Source: Pseudobdellovibrionaceae bacterium
Lineage (GTDB): Bacteria; Bdellovibrionota; Bdellovibrionia; Bdellovibrionales; UBA1609
Assembly (NCBI GenBank): GCA_020635075.1
Contig: JACKAM010000004.1
Coordinates: 62,001-126,000 of the forward strand
Length of the DNA: 64,000 nt
Direction of reading: 5' to 3'
How positions within the stretch are numbered: position 1 is the stretch's first letter; every line of letters begins with the position of its first letter. The notes beneath the pieces were generated by a model. The model made no database searches, was not told where the DNA came from, and saw nothing but the letters and a program-made list of their open reading frames with translations. Positions 8,209-16,366 of the stretch are shown in pieces. The translations under genes were made by a program, and so were the position numbers.

Positions 8209-8967
8209 ATGCGACTGGATCAATGGCTGGTAAAGAATCGGATAGCGCCCTCCCGGACCAAGGCTCAGGAGTTGATTCGCACAGGTGCAGTGGAAGTATT
8301 CCGCCACCAAGAATGGCAAGTCGTACAGCAGCCGAGTTTTGGCTGTAGCCCAAGTGAACAAGTAAGGTTGGTGTCTCCAGAGTTGCTGAAATATGTATCC
8401 AGGGGTGGCCTCAAAATGGAGGGGGCCATCAGGCGTCTGGGCTTAGAGGCCAGGGGATTGGATGTCTTGGATATCGGAATTTCTACCGGAGGATTTTCCG
8501 ACTGTTTGCTTCAGCGCGGATGTGCCTCAGTCGTGGGTGTGGACGTAGGCCGGGATCAGATTCACCCACGGGTTGCTGAAGATGCGAGAGTGAGAGTTTT
8601 TGAGGGGCTGCACATTAAAGAGGCTTGGGATAATCGAGAATTTGGGAATCTTGCCCAACTTGGATTCGACCTTATTGTCGTCGACGTCTCGTTTATTTCT
8701 CTGACCCATGTGATTCCCCTCTTGCTGGCCCTGCTGCGTCCAAACGGGAGAGTTCTGGCCTTGGTCAAACCCCAGTTTGAGGTGGGAAAGACCAATCTGA
8801 GCAAGGCGGGGTTGGTAAAAGACATTGGACTTTATCAGGATGTCCAAGTAAAAATTCAAGCCTGCGCAAGCGAGAGTAGTCTGAAGGTTTTAGACTACTT
8901 TCCCAGCGAAGTTGCTGGTGCAGATGGGAATCAAGAGTTTTTGATCTTTCTCGCTCGGAGCACGTAG
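8209..8967 (+). CDS. tlyA: TlyA family rRNA 2'-O-methyltransferase
   Basis: A 252-residue TlyA/hemolysin A family protein that in studied species methylates 2'-OH of cytidines in 16S and 23S rRNA. The N-terminal S4 RNA-binding domain starts MRLDQWLVKNRIAPSRTKAQ, and the FtsJ-like methyltransferase domain carries SRGGLKMEGA, the SAM motif LDIGISTGGFSDCLLQ, then VDVSFISL and LVKPQFEVG. ATG 8209 gives the canonical S4 start, and the upstream in-frame ATG at 8161 is rejected. The next gene begins directly after the stop codon. Confidence 0.92.
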   Translation: MRLDQWLVKNRIAPSRTKAQELIRTGAVEVFRHQEWQVVQQPSFGCSPSEQVRLVSPELLKYVSRGGLKMEGAIRRLGLEARGLDVLDIGISTGGFSDCLLQRGCASVVGVDVGRDQIHPRVAEDARVRVFEGLHIKEAWDNREFGNLAQLGFDLIVVDVSFISLTHVIPLLLALLRPNGRVLALVKPQFEVGKTNLSKAGLVKDIGLYQDVQVKIQACASESSLKVLDYFPSEVAGADGNQEFLIFLARST

Positions 8968-9936
8968 ATGAAACAACGCAAAGTCTTACTGCTAAGCCTG
9001 GTGCTGATGTCATTGGTCTTTTCCGGCTGCGCGGGTTTGAAAACCCGAGAAGACCTAAAAGGCAGCCCACCAGGCGACAAATCCAAACTACAAGAATCTT
9101 CGGTCGTGTCTTCCGAAGAGGTGGCCGAGAACAAAACTCCACCCCCGGCCGAGCCAACACCGGTTGCCGCACAATTGCCGAAGGTCGCGGTGGTATTGGG
9201 ACCTGGAGGTGTCAAAGCCTTTGCACATGCGGGTGTTTTGAAGGAGCTGGAGAAGGCTCGCATACCCATCGATGCCATCGTTGGGCTGGAGTGGGGGGCC
9301 ATGGTGGGAGCTCTGTTCGCCCAGAATGGAAAAATCCATGAGGTGGAATGGAAGCTTTATAAACTGCAAAAGGCTGATCTTCCGGGCAAAGGCTTGTTTT
9401 CCACGCGCTTTAAGGCCGAGCCGATTAAAGTATTAGATGAGTATTTTCAAAAAAACATTGGTGGTGCTTCCGTTGACAACGCCAAGTTGGAGTTCGCATG
9501 TCCCTCACTTTCTCTTTGGTCGGGCACGTTGGTTTGGCAGACTCGGGGGAGCTTGAAGGGTGTACTGAGCAAGTGCATGCCCTACCCACCACTGTTCCGG
9601 CCGAGTAGTCCCTGGATGGCAGCCTCTTTTGCTTTGGCGGACTCCGTCCGCTACCTGAAGAAAAAGGGCTATAAGGTTGTCATTTATGTTAATGTCTTGG
9701 GGAGTGGTGAGTTGCTTCAACAGGAGGAGCTGCTTGAAGAGTACCAGTCGGCCCTTCTTTGGCAGGAGATCCGTCGCACCCAAAAGGCGATGCAGAGCAT
9801 GGCTTCCGACGTGATAGAGGTGGATACCAAACAGTATAAGATGTTCGATTTCGACAACCGCACAGGATTGGTTGGCCTGGGAGAGTTGGCAGGATCTCGC
9901 CACGCAAGGAAGATTGCGGAAAAGTACGGATTTTGA
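8968..9936 (+). CDS. patatin-like lipoprotein lacking the catalytic dyad
   Basis: A 322-residue lipoprotein with a patatin-like domain. The signal peptide ends in the lipobox LVFSGC (Cys21), followed by a Pro/Ser-rich linker to about residue 70. The domain shows the oxyanion region VAVVLGPGGVKAFAHAGVLK, but the nucleophile elbow GxSxG is GLEWG (residues 106-110), so Glu108 replaces the catalytic serine. The DG(G/A) motif of the catalytic Asp is also absent (MAASFALADS at that place). It is therefore probably not a phospholipase but a binding or scaffold protein in the envelope. The start abuts the tlyA stop with no spacing, and pepP follows after 9 bases, so the three are likely one operon. 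Confidence 0.8.
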   Translation: MKQRKVLLLSLVLMSLVFSGCAGLKTREDLKGSPPGDKSKLQESSVVSSEEVAENKTPPPAEPTPVAAQLPKVAVVLGPGGVKAFAHAGVLKELEKARIPIDAIVGLEWGAMVGALFAQNGKIHEVEWKLYKLQKADLPGKGLFSTRFKAEPIKVLDEYFQKNIGGASVDNAKLEFACPSLSLWSGTLVWQTRGSLKGVLSKCMPYPPLFRPSSPWMAASFALADSVRYLKKKGYKVVIYVNVLGSGELLQQEELLEEYQSALLWQEIRRTQKAMQSMASDVIEVDTKQYKMFDFDNRTGLVGLGELAGSRHARKIAEKYGF

Positions 9937-9945
9937 GGAGCGCAG

Positions 9946-11277
9946 ATGAGAAAGCCTAAGCATGACATGAGCATATTCAAAGAGCGGAGAACCCGATTGG
10001 CTGAGAAGATTTCCGGTGGAGCCCTAATTACCCCGGCGGCCCCCGAATATATTCGGAACAACGATGTCCATCATGCCTATCGGCAGGACTCGAACCTGTT
10101 TTACCTGACCGGGTTTGAAGAGCCTGAGTCAGTCTTGGTGTTTCGTCCAGGCAAAGATCCAGAAACAGTCATGTTTGTGCGTAACAAAGATGTATTGCGC
10201 GAAACCTGGGAGGGTTTTCGTTATGGCGCAGACGGAACTCAACAGGAGTTTGGTATTGATAAGGCCTATTTGATTGAAGATTTTGAAAAAGAGGCCCCCG
10301 GTCTCTTGGATCCGATTGACAAGATTTACTACACACTTTTTCACGACATCGAGTTTGACGAAAAAATTGGTCGGGTACTTTTGGCCATTAAGGACATGAG
10401 GCGGCGTTCCGGAAAGGGGCTCCTGCCTATTTCGGATGCCTTGCCCATTATTGGGGAAATGCGATTGATCAAGTCGGAGCATGAGGCAGATGTTCTACGC
10501 AAAGCTTGTCGGATCACTGCCGAAGCGCATTTGGGACTGATGAAGTATGTGCGTCCAGGGATGAACGAAAGACGCATCCAGGGACGTTTTGTGTACGAGA
10601 TTATGAAGAGGGGTGCTGCTCGTGAAGGCTACGGAACCATTGTTGCTGGGGGAGCGAGTGCAACCACCTTGCATTATGTTTTTAACGATCAAAACCTTCG
10701 CGCAGAAGATTTGGTTTTGATTGATGCTGGTGGAGAGTACGATTTTTATACCGGCGATATCACCCGGACATTCCCGGTTGGAGGAAAGTTTTCTGCTCCT
10801 CAAAAGCGGATTTACCAAAAGGTTTTGGACCTACAAAAGCAGATCATCGATATGGTTAAGCCGGGGCTTCAGTTTTCATATCTTCAAGACCGAACTATCG
10901 ATGGCTTGGTCGATATTATGATTGATGAAGGTTTGGTTTCGGGAAAGAAGACGGAGATTATCGAGAAAGGCGACTATCGCGCTTATTACCCGCATGGGGT
11001 TTCTCATTGGCTGGGAATGGATGTCCACGATGCCGGAATGGTGGAAGTCAATGGTGAGCCGAGAGTTCTGGAGCCTGGGATGGCTTTTACGGTGGAACCT
11101 GGCCTGTACATTCCCGTTGACGATCCCAAGGCGCCCACAGAATTAAGGGGAATCGGCATTCGCATTGAGGATAACATCCTTGTGACTCCCGAAGGACGTG
11201 AAAACATGACTGCTGGGGCGCCCAAGGAAGTGGATGAGCTAGAGAGCCTCATTGGTACTGGGGCGATCGAAGCCTAA
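9946..11277 (+). CDS. pepP: Xaa-Pro aminopeptidase
   Basis: A 443-residue M24B metallopeptidase that removes N-terminal residues before proline. The N-terminal AMP_N domain includes RQDSNLFYLTGFEEPES, and the pita-bread domain has all five metal ligands: Asp in VLIDAGGEYDFY, Asp in TGDITRTF, His in YPHGVSHWLGMDVHD, Glu in TVEPGLYIP and Glu in GIRIEDNILVT. Length fits E. coli PepP (441). The ATG is preceded by GAGGAG. The stop overlaps the end of the convergent HAD gene by four bases. Confidence 0.94.
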   Translation: MRKPKHDMSIFKERRTRLAEKISGGALITPAAPEYIRNNDVHHAYRQDSNLFYLTGFEEPESVLVFRPGKDPETVMFVRNKDVLRETWEGFRYGADGTQQEFGIDKAYLIEDFEKEAPGLLDPIDKIYYTLFHDIEFDEKIGRVLLAIKDMRRRSGKGLLPISDALPIIGEMRLIKSEHEADVLRKACRITAEAHLGLMKYVRPGMNERRIQGRFVYEIMKRGAAREGYGTIVAGGASATTLHYVFNDQNLRAEDLVLIDAGGEYDFYTGDITRTFPVGGKFSAPQKRIYQKVLDLQKQIIDMVKPGLQFSYLQDRTIDGLVDIMIDEGLVSGKKTEIIEKGDYRAYYPHGVSHWLGMDVHDAGMVEVNGEPRVLEPGMAFTVEPGLYIPVDDPKAPTELRGIGIRIEDNILVTPEGRENMTAGAPKEVDELESLIGTGAIEA

Positions 11278-12017
11278 GGAAGAAAGTAAAACCACTTTCG
11301 TTCTTTGGCAATTTCCACCAGCCGCATTTCTTCGGCAAAGAGTTCTGTGTCCTTATCCGTTGCCGCCATGGCTAGCCGCAAATGAGTTGAAGACTCCAGC
11401 AAAGCCAGATCTCCTGGTGTATTGCCGGAGGCAAAAAAGGGATGACGATTTCCAGTCGCCAGAAGTAGTCCCTTGACCTTTCCCTCTCGCCAGGTAATCG
11501 GCCCGGCTTGGACATCTGTAACAATGCCATTCTCAACCTTTGTAGTGATTCCCAAGACACGATCTTGAGGAATTCCATAAAGGGATGCAGCCGCCTCAAC
11601 ACTCCACTTGATGCTTGCCGTGACTACGTAGACGTCCACACCTTTGTCGTGCAAATGATCAATGATATCTTTTTGACCGGGAAAGATGGGGAGGGGCCGG
11701 AGCCGATCAACACAGTCTTGACTCCAGGTGCGCACGGTGCTCAAGGGAACACCCTTATTGATCTGGGCCAGCCACAGGTAGGCCACCTTTGGCGAGACCT
11801 CCTTTTTGAGTTTCCAATAGTGTTCCCAGGGATTCTCAGGAAGACCCTCAATCAGCTTTTCCTGAATCTGGTACAAAAAAAAATTCTCCCCCATGTCGGT
11901 GTCCCATAGGGTTCCGTCTGCATCAAATGCGGCGATGGCCGGTTTAGGAACGTCAGCCAAAGCCTGGTCAATGGATTGTTTGATGTGATCAATCAGTTCT
12001 TTGGGCATTTCTTTCAA
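11274..12017 (-). CDS. HAD superfamily phosphatase (SerB-like type)
   Basis: A 247-residue HAD-family hydrolase. Motif I is FDADGTLWDTD with the nucleophile Asp and acid/base Asp, motif II is YVVTAS, and the late acidic motif is SGNTPGDLALLE. The helical cap after motif I resembles the IB subfamily (phosphoserine phosphatase-like), as do the Trp-rich cap residues. The substrate is unknown. I use the TTG at 12017 because AGAGG lies 6 bases upstream; ATG 12008 is the alternative. It is convergent with pepP and divergent from the gene at 12104. Confidence 0.82.
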   Translation of the reverse strand: MKEMPKELIDHIKQSIDQALADVPKPAIAAFDADGTLWDTDMGENFFLYQIQEKLIEGLPENPWEHYWKLKKEVSPKVAYLWLAQINKGVPLSTVRTWSQDCVDRLRPLPIFPGQKDIIDHLHDKGVDVYVVTASIKWSVEAAASLYGIPQDRVLGITTKVENGIVTDVQAGPITWREGKVKGLLLATGNRHPFFASGNTPGDLALLESSTHLRLAMAATDKDTELFAEEMRLVEIAKERKWFYFLP

Positions 12018-12103
12018 ATGACACCTCTCATTGCGGGATTGTCGTGGGTGTTCTGGTCAAAATACCAAATTATTGCTATCTGTCACTCCCTAAGGAGTTG
12101 ATC

Positions 12104-12559
12104 ATGTCTGAATTGGAACCTCTGGTACTCAGAGACGTGGATAGCGAAAGCTTGATCCAGTGGGAAAGGGAGATCTCCAGGTCTGGGCCGGGAACGATAG
12201 AAGACCACACCTTTGCGGAGTGGAACTCCACTTGGCGCCCGGAATCCATGCAACACTACCTTTCGCTCGGTTGGTGTTTTGGATTTCGTGATAAGCAGGC
12301 CAACTGGTTGGGGTATTTTCTTGCCCAACCCATTCTATTTTTCCGTGGCATGACCCAGACTTTATGGGTGGAGAGAGTGCAGGCCAGGGAACCGGCTGTT
12401 GCTCAAAGTTTGATAGAGCTGGCCGTTCGGGTGGCCAAAGACAAGAGAATGCAAAAGGTGGTGTTTTTCGGTCTACAGGGGTACGATGAGGTTCTACAGC
12501 AGTGGCCCACGGCAAAGAATTGCGGTGAATTTTGGGAAATTAAGGCCACGCGTTTTTAG
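12104..12559 (+). CDS. hypothetical protein, possibly GNAT-like
   Basis: A 151-residue soluble protein with no motif I can name. ATG 12104 has AAGGAG 8 bases upstream, so the earlier in-frame start is not used. The order of features (an N-terminal LVLRDVDSES strand-helix, a central GWCFGFRDKQANWLGYFLAQ beta-hairpin, then a helix EPAVAQSLIELAVRVAK and a strand KVVFFGLQGYDE) resembles a degenerate GNAT acetyltransferase fold, but no acetyl-CoA-binding Q/RxxGxG/A loop is visible. It precedes glpD by 10 bases and is probably co-transcribed. Confidence 0.6.
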   Translation: MSELEPLVLRDVDSESLIQWEREISRSGPGTIEDHTFAEWNSTWRPESMQHYLSLGWCFGFRDKQANWLGYFLAQPILFFRGMTQTLWVERVQAREPAVAQSLIELAVRVAKDKRMQKVVFFGLQGYDEVLQQWPTAKNCGEFWEIKATRF

Positions 12560-12569
12560 GATGTTACGG

Positions 12570-14234
12570 ATGAAATCTTTTTCTGCTGCAACTCGACAAA
12601 GCAACATCCAGGCAATGAAGCAACAGAAGTTTGACCTGGCGATTATTGGAGGTGGTATCACAGGCGCGGGTGTTGCTCGTGATGCCGCTTCTCGGGGGAT
12701 GAAGGTTGCTCTCATCGAGGCCAACGACTTTGCTTTTGGCACAAGTTCGCGATCGAGCAAGCTGGTTCATGGAGGCTATCGTTACTTAGAGAACCTTGAG
12801 TTTGGTTTGGTATTCGAGGCCCTGTCAGAGCGCCGGCTACTTTTCTCAATGGCCCCCCATCTCGTACATCCGTTGAGGTTTATTTTTCCGATCTATGAAG
12901 ACAGTCGGTTGGGTATGAACAAAATGGGTCTGGGTATGTTGTTGTACGACACCTTGGCCTTGTTTGAAACGCCCCAGATGCATGAACGGCTGGGGCCATC
13001 TACCACCCTCAGTCGTCTGCCCTTTTTGCGGGACCAGGGTTTGGTTGGATCTTATGCTTACTCAGACGCCTACATGGACGATGACCGCCTGGTTGTGGAA
13101 ACTCTTAGGTCAGCGACAGACTGGGGAGCGCTTTGTGCCAACTACACGAAGGCTGTTGGGGCCCGTTTCGAGGGTGATCAAGTCAAGGCCATTGACTGTG
13201 AAGACCTTGAAAGTGGAGAGAGATTTGAAATCCAAGCTCAGCATTTTGTGAGTACGGTCGGTCCCTGGACGGACCGGGTGGGACAAAGTCTGCTGGGCAC
13301 ATGGCAAAAACTTATGCGCCCATCAAAGGGGATTCACTTGACTCTGCCTCGTGATCGAGTCCCTGTGTCGAGCGCCGTGGTCATGGGTGCGGACAAACAG
13401 AAGCGAATAGTCTTTCTGATTCCACGCCATGAAATGGTCATTGTCGGCACTACTGATACGGACTTTCCCGATGACCCGGGCGAGGTCTGCACAAAAAAGG
13501 AAGATGTTAGGTATTTGCTACGTATCTTAGACGAGTATTTTCCTGGTGCAAAGTTAACGGAAGGTGACGTCATTAGTAGTTACGCCGGTGTTCGGCCCCT
13601 GGTTCACGATGATTCATTGAGTGAGAGTGGGACCAGCCGAGAGCACCTGATCCATCATGATGAGCGCAATGTGACTTTTGTTACAGGTGGTAAATACACC
13701 ACCTACCGACATATGTCCGAGCAGGCCGTTGATGCAGTATTGGGATTCTTTTCCATTGAGGATCGAGTACGGTTTGCGCGCAATCGTACCAAGGAGCCTT
13801 TAAATCCACTCGTGACTTTGGAAGCCTATTGGAAAAACGAAAGACTTGTTCCTCGCTACCAGGCACAAACCGGTATTGGGTATGAGCAAATCAAGCTTCT
13901 GCTGGATAGACATGGGCTAGAGGCAGAGCAGCTGATGGAAATTTACCTGAACCTGGCTGAAACTCCGGATCCCTGGGAGCGGTACTGGCAAGCCGAGGCA
14001 TTGTTTGCCATGGAAAACACAATGTGTCTCCACCTGGCTGACTTTTACCTGCGTCGCAGCCCCTTGTTTTTGGCAGATCGGGGTCGGGGGGCAAAATTTC
14101 TTTCTTGCCTCAACGCCACGTTCGCGACCCAATATGGCTGGAATGATGCGAAGCAAAAAGAGGAGCGTGATCGGTTGATGGCCCATGTGCGTCGAGAGCT
14201 GGCCTGGATGGAATCAATTCCGGTTTTTGAGTGA
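12570..14234 (+). CDS. glpD: aerobic glycerol-3-phosphate dehydrogenase
   Basis: A 554-residue FAD-dependent glycerol-3-phosphate dehydrogenase that oxidises G3P to DHAP and passes electrons to quinones at the inner membrane. The FAD-binding motif IIGGGITGAGVARDAASRG, the GlpD signature GTSSRSSKLVHGGYRYLE, and the later GTTDTDFPDDP and YAGVRPLVHD motifs are present, with a C-terminal DUF-type helical cap. I chose ATG 12570 (MKSFSAATRQ) because GlpD proteins have a similar short lead before the FAD motif. No glpF or glpK is nearby. The last 21 bases overlap the opposing gene. Confidence 0.93.
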   Translation: MKSFSAATRQSNIQAMKQQKFDLAIIGGGITGAGVARDAASRGMKVALIEANDFAFGTSSRSSKLVHGGYRYLENLEFGLVFEALSERRLLFSMAPHLVHPLRFIFPIYEDSRLGMNKMGLGMLLYDTLALFETPQMHERLGPSTTLSRLPFLRDQGLVGSYAYSDAYMDDDRLVVETLRSATDWGALCANYTKAVGARFEGDQVKAIDCEDLESGERFEIQAQHFVSTVGPWTDRVGQSLLGTWQKLMRPSKGIHLTLPRDRVPVSSAVVMGADKQKRIVFLIPRHEMVIVGTTDTDFPDDPGEVCTKKEDVRYLLRILDEYFPGAKLTEGDVISSYAGVRPLVHDDSLSESGTSREHLIHHDERNVTFVTGGKYTTYRHMSEQAVDAVLGFFSIEDRVRFARNRTKEPLNPLVTLEAYWKNERLVPRYQAQTGIGYEQIKLLLDRHGLEAEQLMEIYLNLAETPDPWERYWQAEALFAMENTMCLHLADFYLRRSPLFLADRGRGAKFLSCLNATFATQYGWNDAKQKEERDRLMAHVRRELAWMESIPVFE

Positions 14235-14675
14235 ACGAATCAGGCTGGTGATTTTGGTTACACTGGTGAGGCCGTGGGAGGCGAGGTAGCCCATAAACTC
14301 GGGTCCACCCGAGGTGATAATCGCCAAATACCCACCCGTCAGAATTCGCATGATGGAGCCACAGACTCGTAGTTTGACGTTGCCAGCAATGATTTCCTTA
14401 ACGATATCAACTCCCAGTTGGGCGACGCTGTCTCCTGGATGGTCGGAGAGCAGGCGAATGGATTCAGGTCCAATGGAAAACTCCACGTCCGCCTTTGGAC
14501 AGGGCCGCTGCTCCAGGGCCACCTGCCCCGCCTCAAAAAACAAGGCGCATTCGAGTCGGCCATCCAACAACAGGCGAATTTCGTGCCCGCGCTTCAAATG
14601 GCGAAGGGCATCCTTGGCCGCAGGTTTGGTGGTAAAAAAGCTGTGAATAACCTGAAAAGCATCTTCAAAAGACAA
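14214..14675 (-). CDS. SCP2-like lipid-carrier domain protein
   Basis: A 153-residue protein with one domain that resembles SCP2 sterol-carrier proteins: a helix, the strand pair EIRLLLDGRLECALFFEAG, a strand KADVEFSIGPESI, and the later segment VKLRVCGSIMRILTGGYLAI, which fits the SCP2 pattern of a low-affinity lipid tunnel. The identification is by pattern only. The start is a TTG at 14675 with GGAGAG upstream. The 3' end overlaps glpD tail to tail by 21 bases. Confidence 0.55.
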   Translation of the reverse strand: MSFEDAFQVIHSFFTTKPAAKDALRHLKRGHEIRLLLDGRLECALFFEAGQVALEQRPCPKADVEFSIGPESIRLLSDHPGDSVAQLGVDIVKEIIAGNVKLRVCGSIMRILTGGYLAIITSGGPEFMGYLASHGLTSVTKITSLIRSLKNRN

Positions 14676-14783
14676 GTTCTCTCTCCGCCAATGGCCACCA
14701 CTTTATCTCGTGGTAGCGAAATCGTCTCTTCATTTCTCCTCAATTGCCTCGTAGATGTCAACACGGCATGGTAACTTCCTGTA

Positions 14784-14813
14784 TTGACTCTTGTTTTATC
14801 TCTATCCTAGAGT
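14784..14813 (+). promoter_or_regulatory. candidate sigma-70 promoter of the mreB operon
   Basis: TTGACT (14784-14789) is followed after 18 bases by TAGAGT (14108 pattern at 14808-14813). The -10 box is only a four-of-six match. The leader to the mreB ATG would be about 45 bases. Confidence 0.35.
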
Positions 14814-14863
14814 AAGGGAAAGTTCCTGGATGGCTGGACGGCTAGCATAAAAAGAGTGGCATC

Positions 14864-15907
14864 ATGGGTTTTTTGGATAAAGTCTCTGAGTATTTTTCGA
14901 ACGACATTGCAATTGATTTGGGAACGGCGAACACCCTGGTTTATGCCCGCGGGCGGGGAATCATCTTGGATGAGCCCTCAGTGGTTGCAGTTCAGAAGAA
15001 CTACCGCGGTTTGCAGAATCGGGTTTTGGCCGTAGGTAAAGAGGCCAAGGAAATGCTCGGTCGTACGCCTGGCAGTATCGTAGCAATTCGGCCGATTAAA
15101 GACGGTGTGATTGCGGACTTCGAAGTCACTCAATCAATGTTGAAATACTTTATCAACAAATCAACGGGAACGCGTAAAAGTCTGGTGCGACCGCGGATCA
15201 TTATCGCTGTTCCTTATGGCATCACTCAGGTGGAAAAACGAGCCGTGAAGGAATCGGCTCACTCAGCCGGAGCTCGCGAAGTTTATTTGATCGAAGAGCC
15301 GATGGCTGCATCGATTGGCGCGGGCCTACCGATTACCGAGCCTACCGGAAACATGGTTGTCGATATGGGTGGTGGAACCACAGGCGTAGCTGTAATTTCA
15401 CTAGGCGGAATTGTTTATTGTAAGTCGATCAAGGTTGCTGGCGACAAATTTGACGAAGCCATTATCAACTACGTTCGTCGTCAGTTTAACTTGTTGATCG
15501 GTGAAAGAACGGCTGAAGAGATCAAGATCAAAATTGGTAACGCTTATCCATTTGAAGACGAGCGTGTGCTTGAAATCAAGGGCCGTGATTTGGTGGCTGG
15601 GGCACCAAAAACCATTGAGATCACATCCTCCCAGGTCAACGATGCCTTGATGGATCCCCTGAGTGAGGTGGTTGATGCCGTGAGGACAGCTCTGGAAAAA
15701 ACCCCCCCAGAATTGGCTTCGGACATTGTTGATAATGGGATTGTCCTGACGGGTGGTGGAGCCCTCTTGGCTAACCTGGATGTTCTTCTGCGCGAGCGTA
15801 CCGGTTTGCCAGTCTCAATTGCTGAAGACCCATTGTCTTGTGTGGTGCTTGGTTCTGGTAAGGTCTTGGATGAGCTGGATTTGCTCAAGCAACTAACTGT
15901 GGACTAA
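14864..15907 (+). CDS. mreB: rod-shape determining actin homolog MreB
   Basis: MreB, 347 residues, polymerises under the inner membrane and directs lateral wall synthesis. Clear family motifs are IDLGTANTLVYARGRG (phosphate 1), the connect regions around AVPYGITQVEKRAVKESA, VDMGGGTTGVAVISLGG (phosphate 2) and NGIVLTGGGALLANLD (adenosine). Length matches the family. The usual mreC and mreD do not follow; instead a sigma-like gene starts three bases after the stop codon. Confidence 0.95.
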   Translation: MGFLDKVSEYFSNDIAIDLGTANTLVYARGRGIILDEPSVVAVQKNYRGLQNRVLAVGKEAKEMLGRTPGSIVAIRPIKDGVIADFEVTQSMLKYFINKSTGTRKSLVRPRIIIAVPYGITQVEKRAVKESAHSAGAREVYLIEEPMAASIGAGLPITEPTGNMVVDMGGGTTGVAVISLGGIVYCKSIKVAGDKFDEAIINYVRRQFNLLIGERTAEEIKIKIGNAYPFEDERVLEIKGRDLVAGAPKTIEITSSQVNDALMDPLSEVVDAVRTALEKTPPELASDIVDNGIVLTGGGALLANLDVLLRERTGLPVSIAEDPLSCVVLGSGKVLDELDLLKQLTVD

Positions 15908-15910
15908 TGA

Positions 15911-16366
15911 ATGAACGACGAAGCTCGAGTCCGGTCGTTGGCGCTCTTCTTTTTTTTCGCCGCACTGGATGAGCGATTTGCTCAAGCGGCGGCGATCAAA
16001 GCGCTTAGAAAGTGCCAGCAGAGAATCAAAAGGGCCTCCTTGCCCGACGAAAAGTGGCCGTCAGTCATTGTTCATGTCACGAACACCTTTTTTAACAAAC
16101 TTAGACAGTCTAAGCGTCGTCCAGCGGCAATCTCCTATGAGGCGGGATGGTTGATACCAGAGGGTGTGGACCTGGGTCCCTGGATGGAGTTTCAGAAAGA
16201 GGCCGACCTGGAGGAGTTTTTAGCCGTCTTGTGGTCCCGAGTTCTGGGGATATCTGATGAAGGGATTTCTGAGGGGTTGGGGGTGACAGTCGGAACTGTT
16301 CGTCACCGTCTTGGTCGGGGTCTTCATATTCTCGGGGCTGTCCGCAGAGGGGATCGTAGGCGATGA
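15911..16366 (+). CDS. sigma-70-family-like regulator (ECF type)
   Basis: A 151-residue protein. Its C-terminal half has the helix-turn-helix layout of sigma region 4: EFLAVLWSRVLGISDEGISE followed by LGVTVGTVRHRLGRGLHIL, where a short helix, turn and recognition helix end in basic residues. The N-terminal half (residues 10-75) is helical and could be a diverged region 2. It starts three bases after mreB with no separate ribosome-binding site, and its TGA overlaps the ATG of the next gene, which looks like an anti-sigma factor. The assignment as an ECF-like sigma factor is inference from HTH plus context. Confidence 0.6.
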   Translation: MNDEARVRSLALFFFFAALDERFAQAAAIKALRKCQQRIKRASLPDEKWPSVIVHVTNTFFNKLRQSKRRPAAISYEAGWLIPEGVDLGPWMEFQKEADLEEFLAVLWSRVLGISDEGISEGLGVTVGTVRHRLGRGLHILGAVRRGDRRR

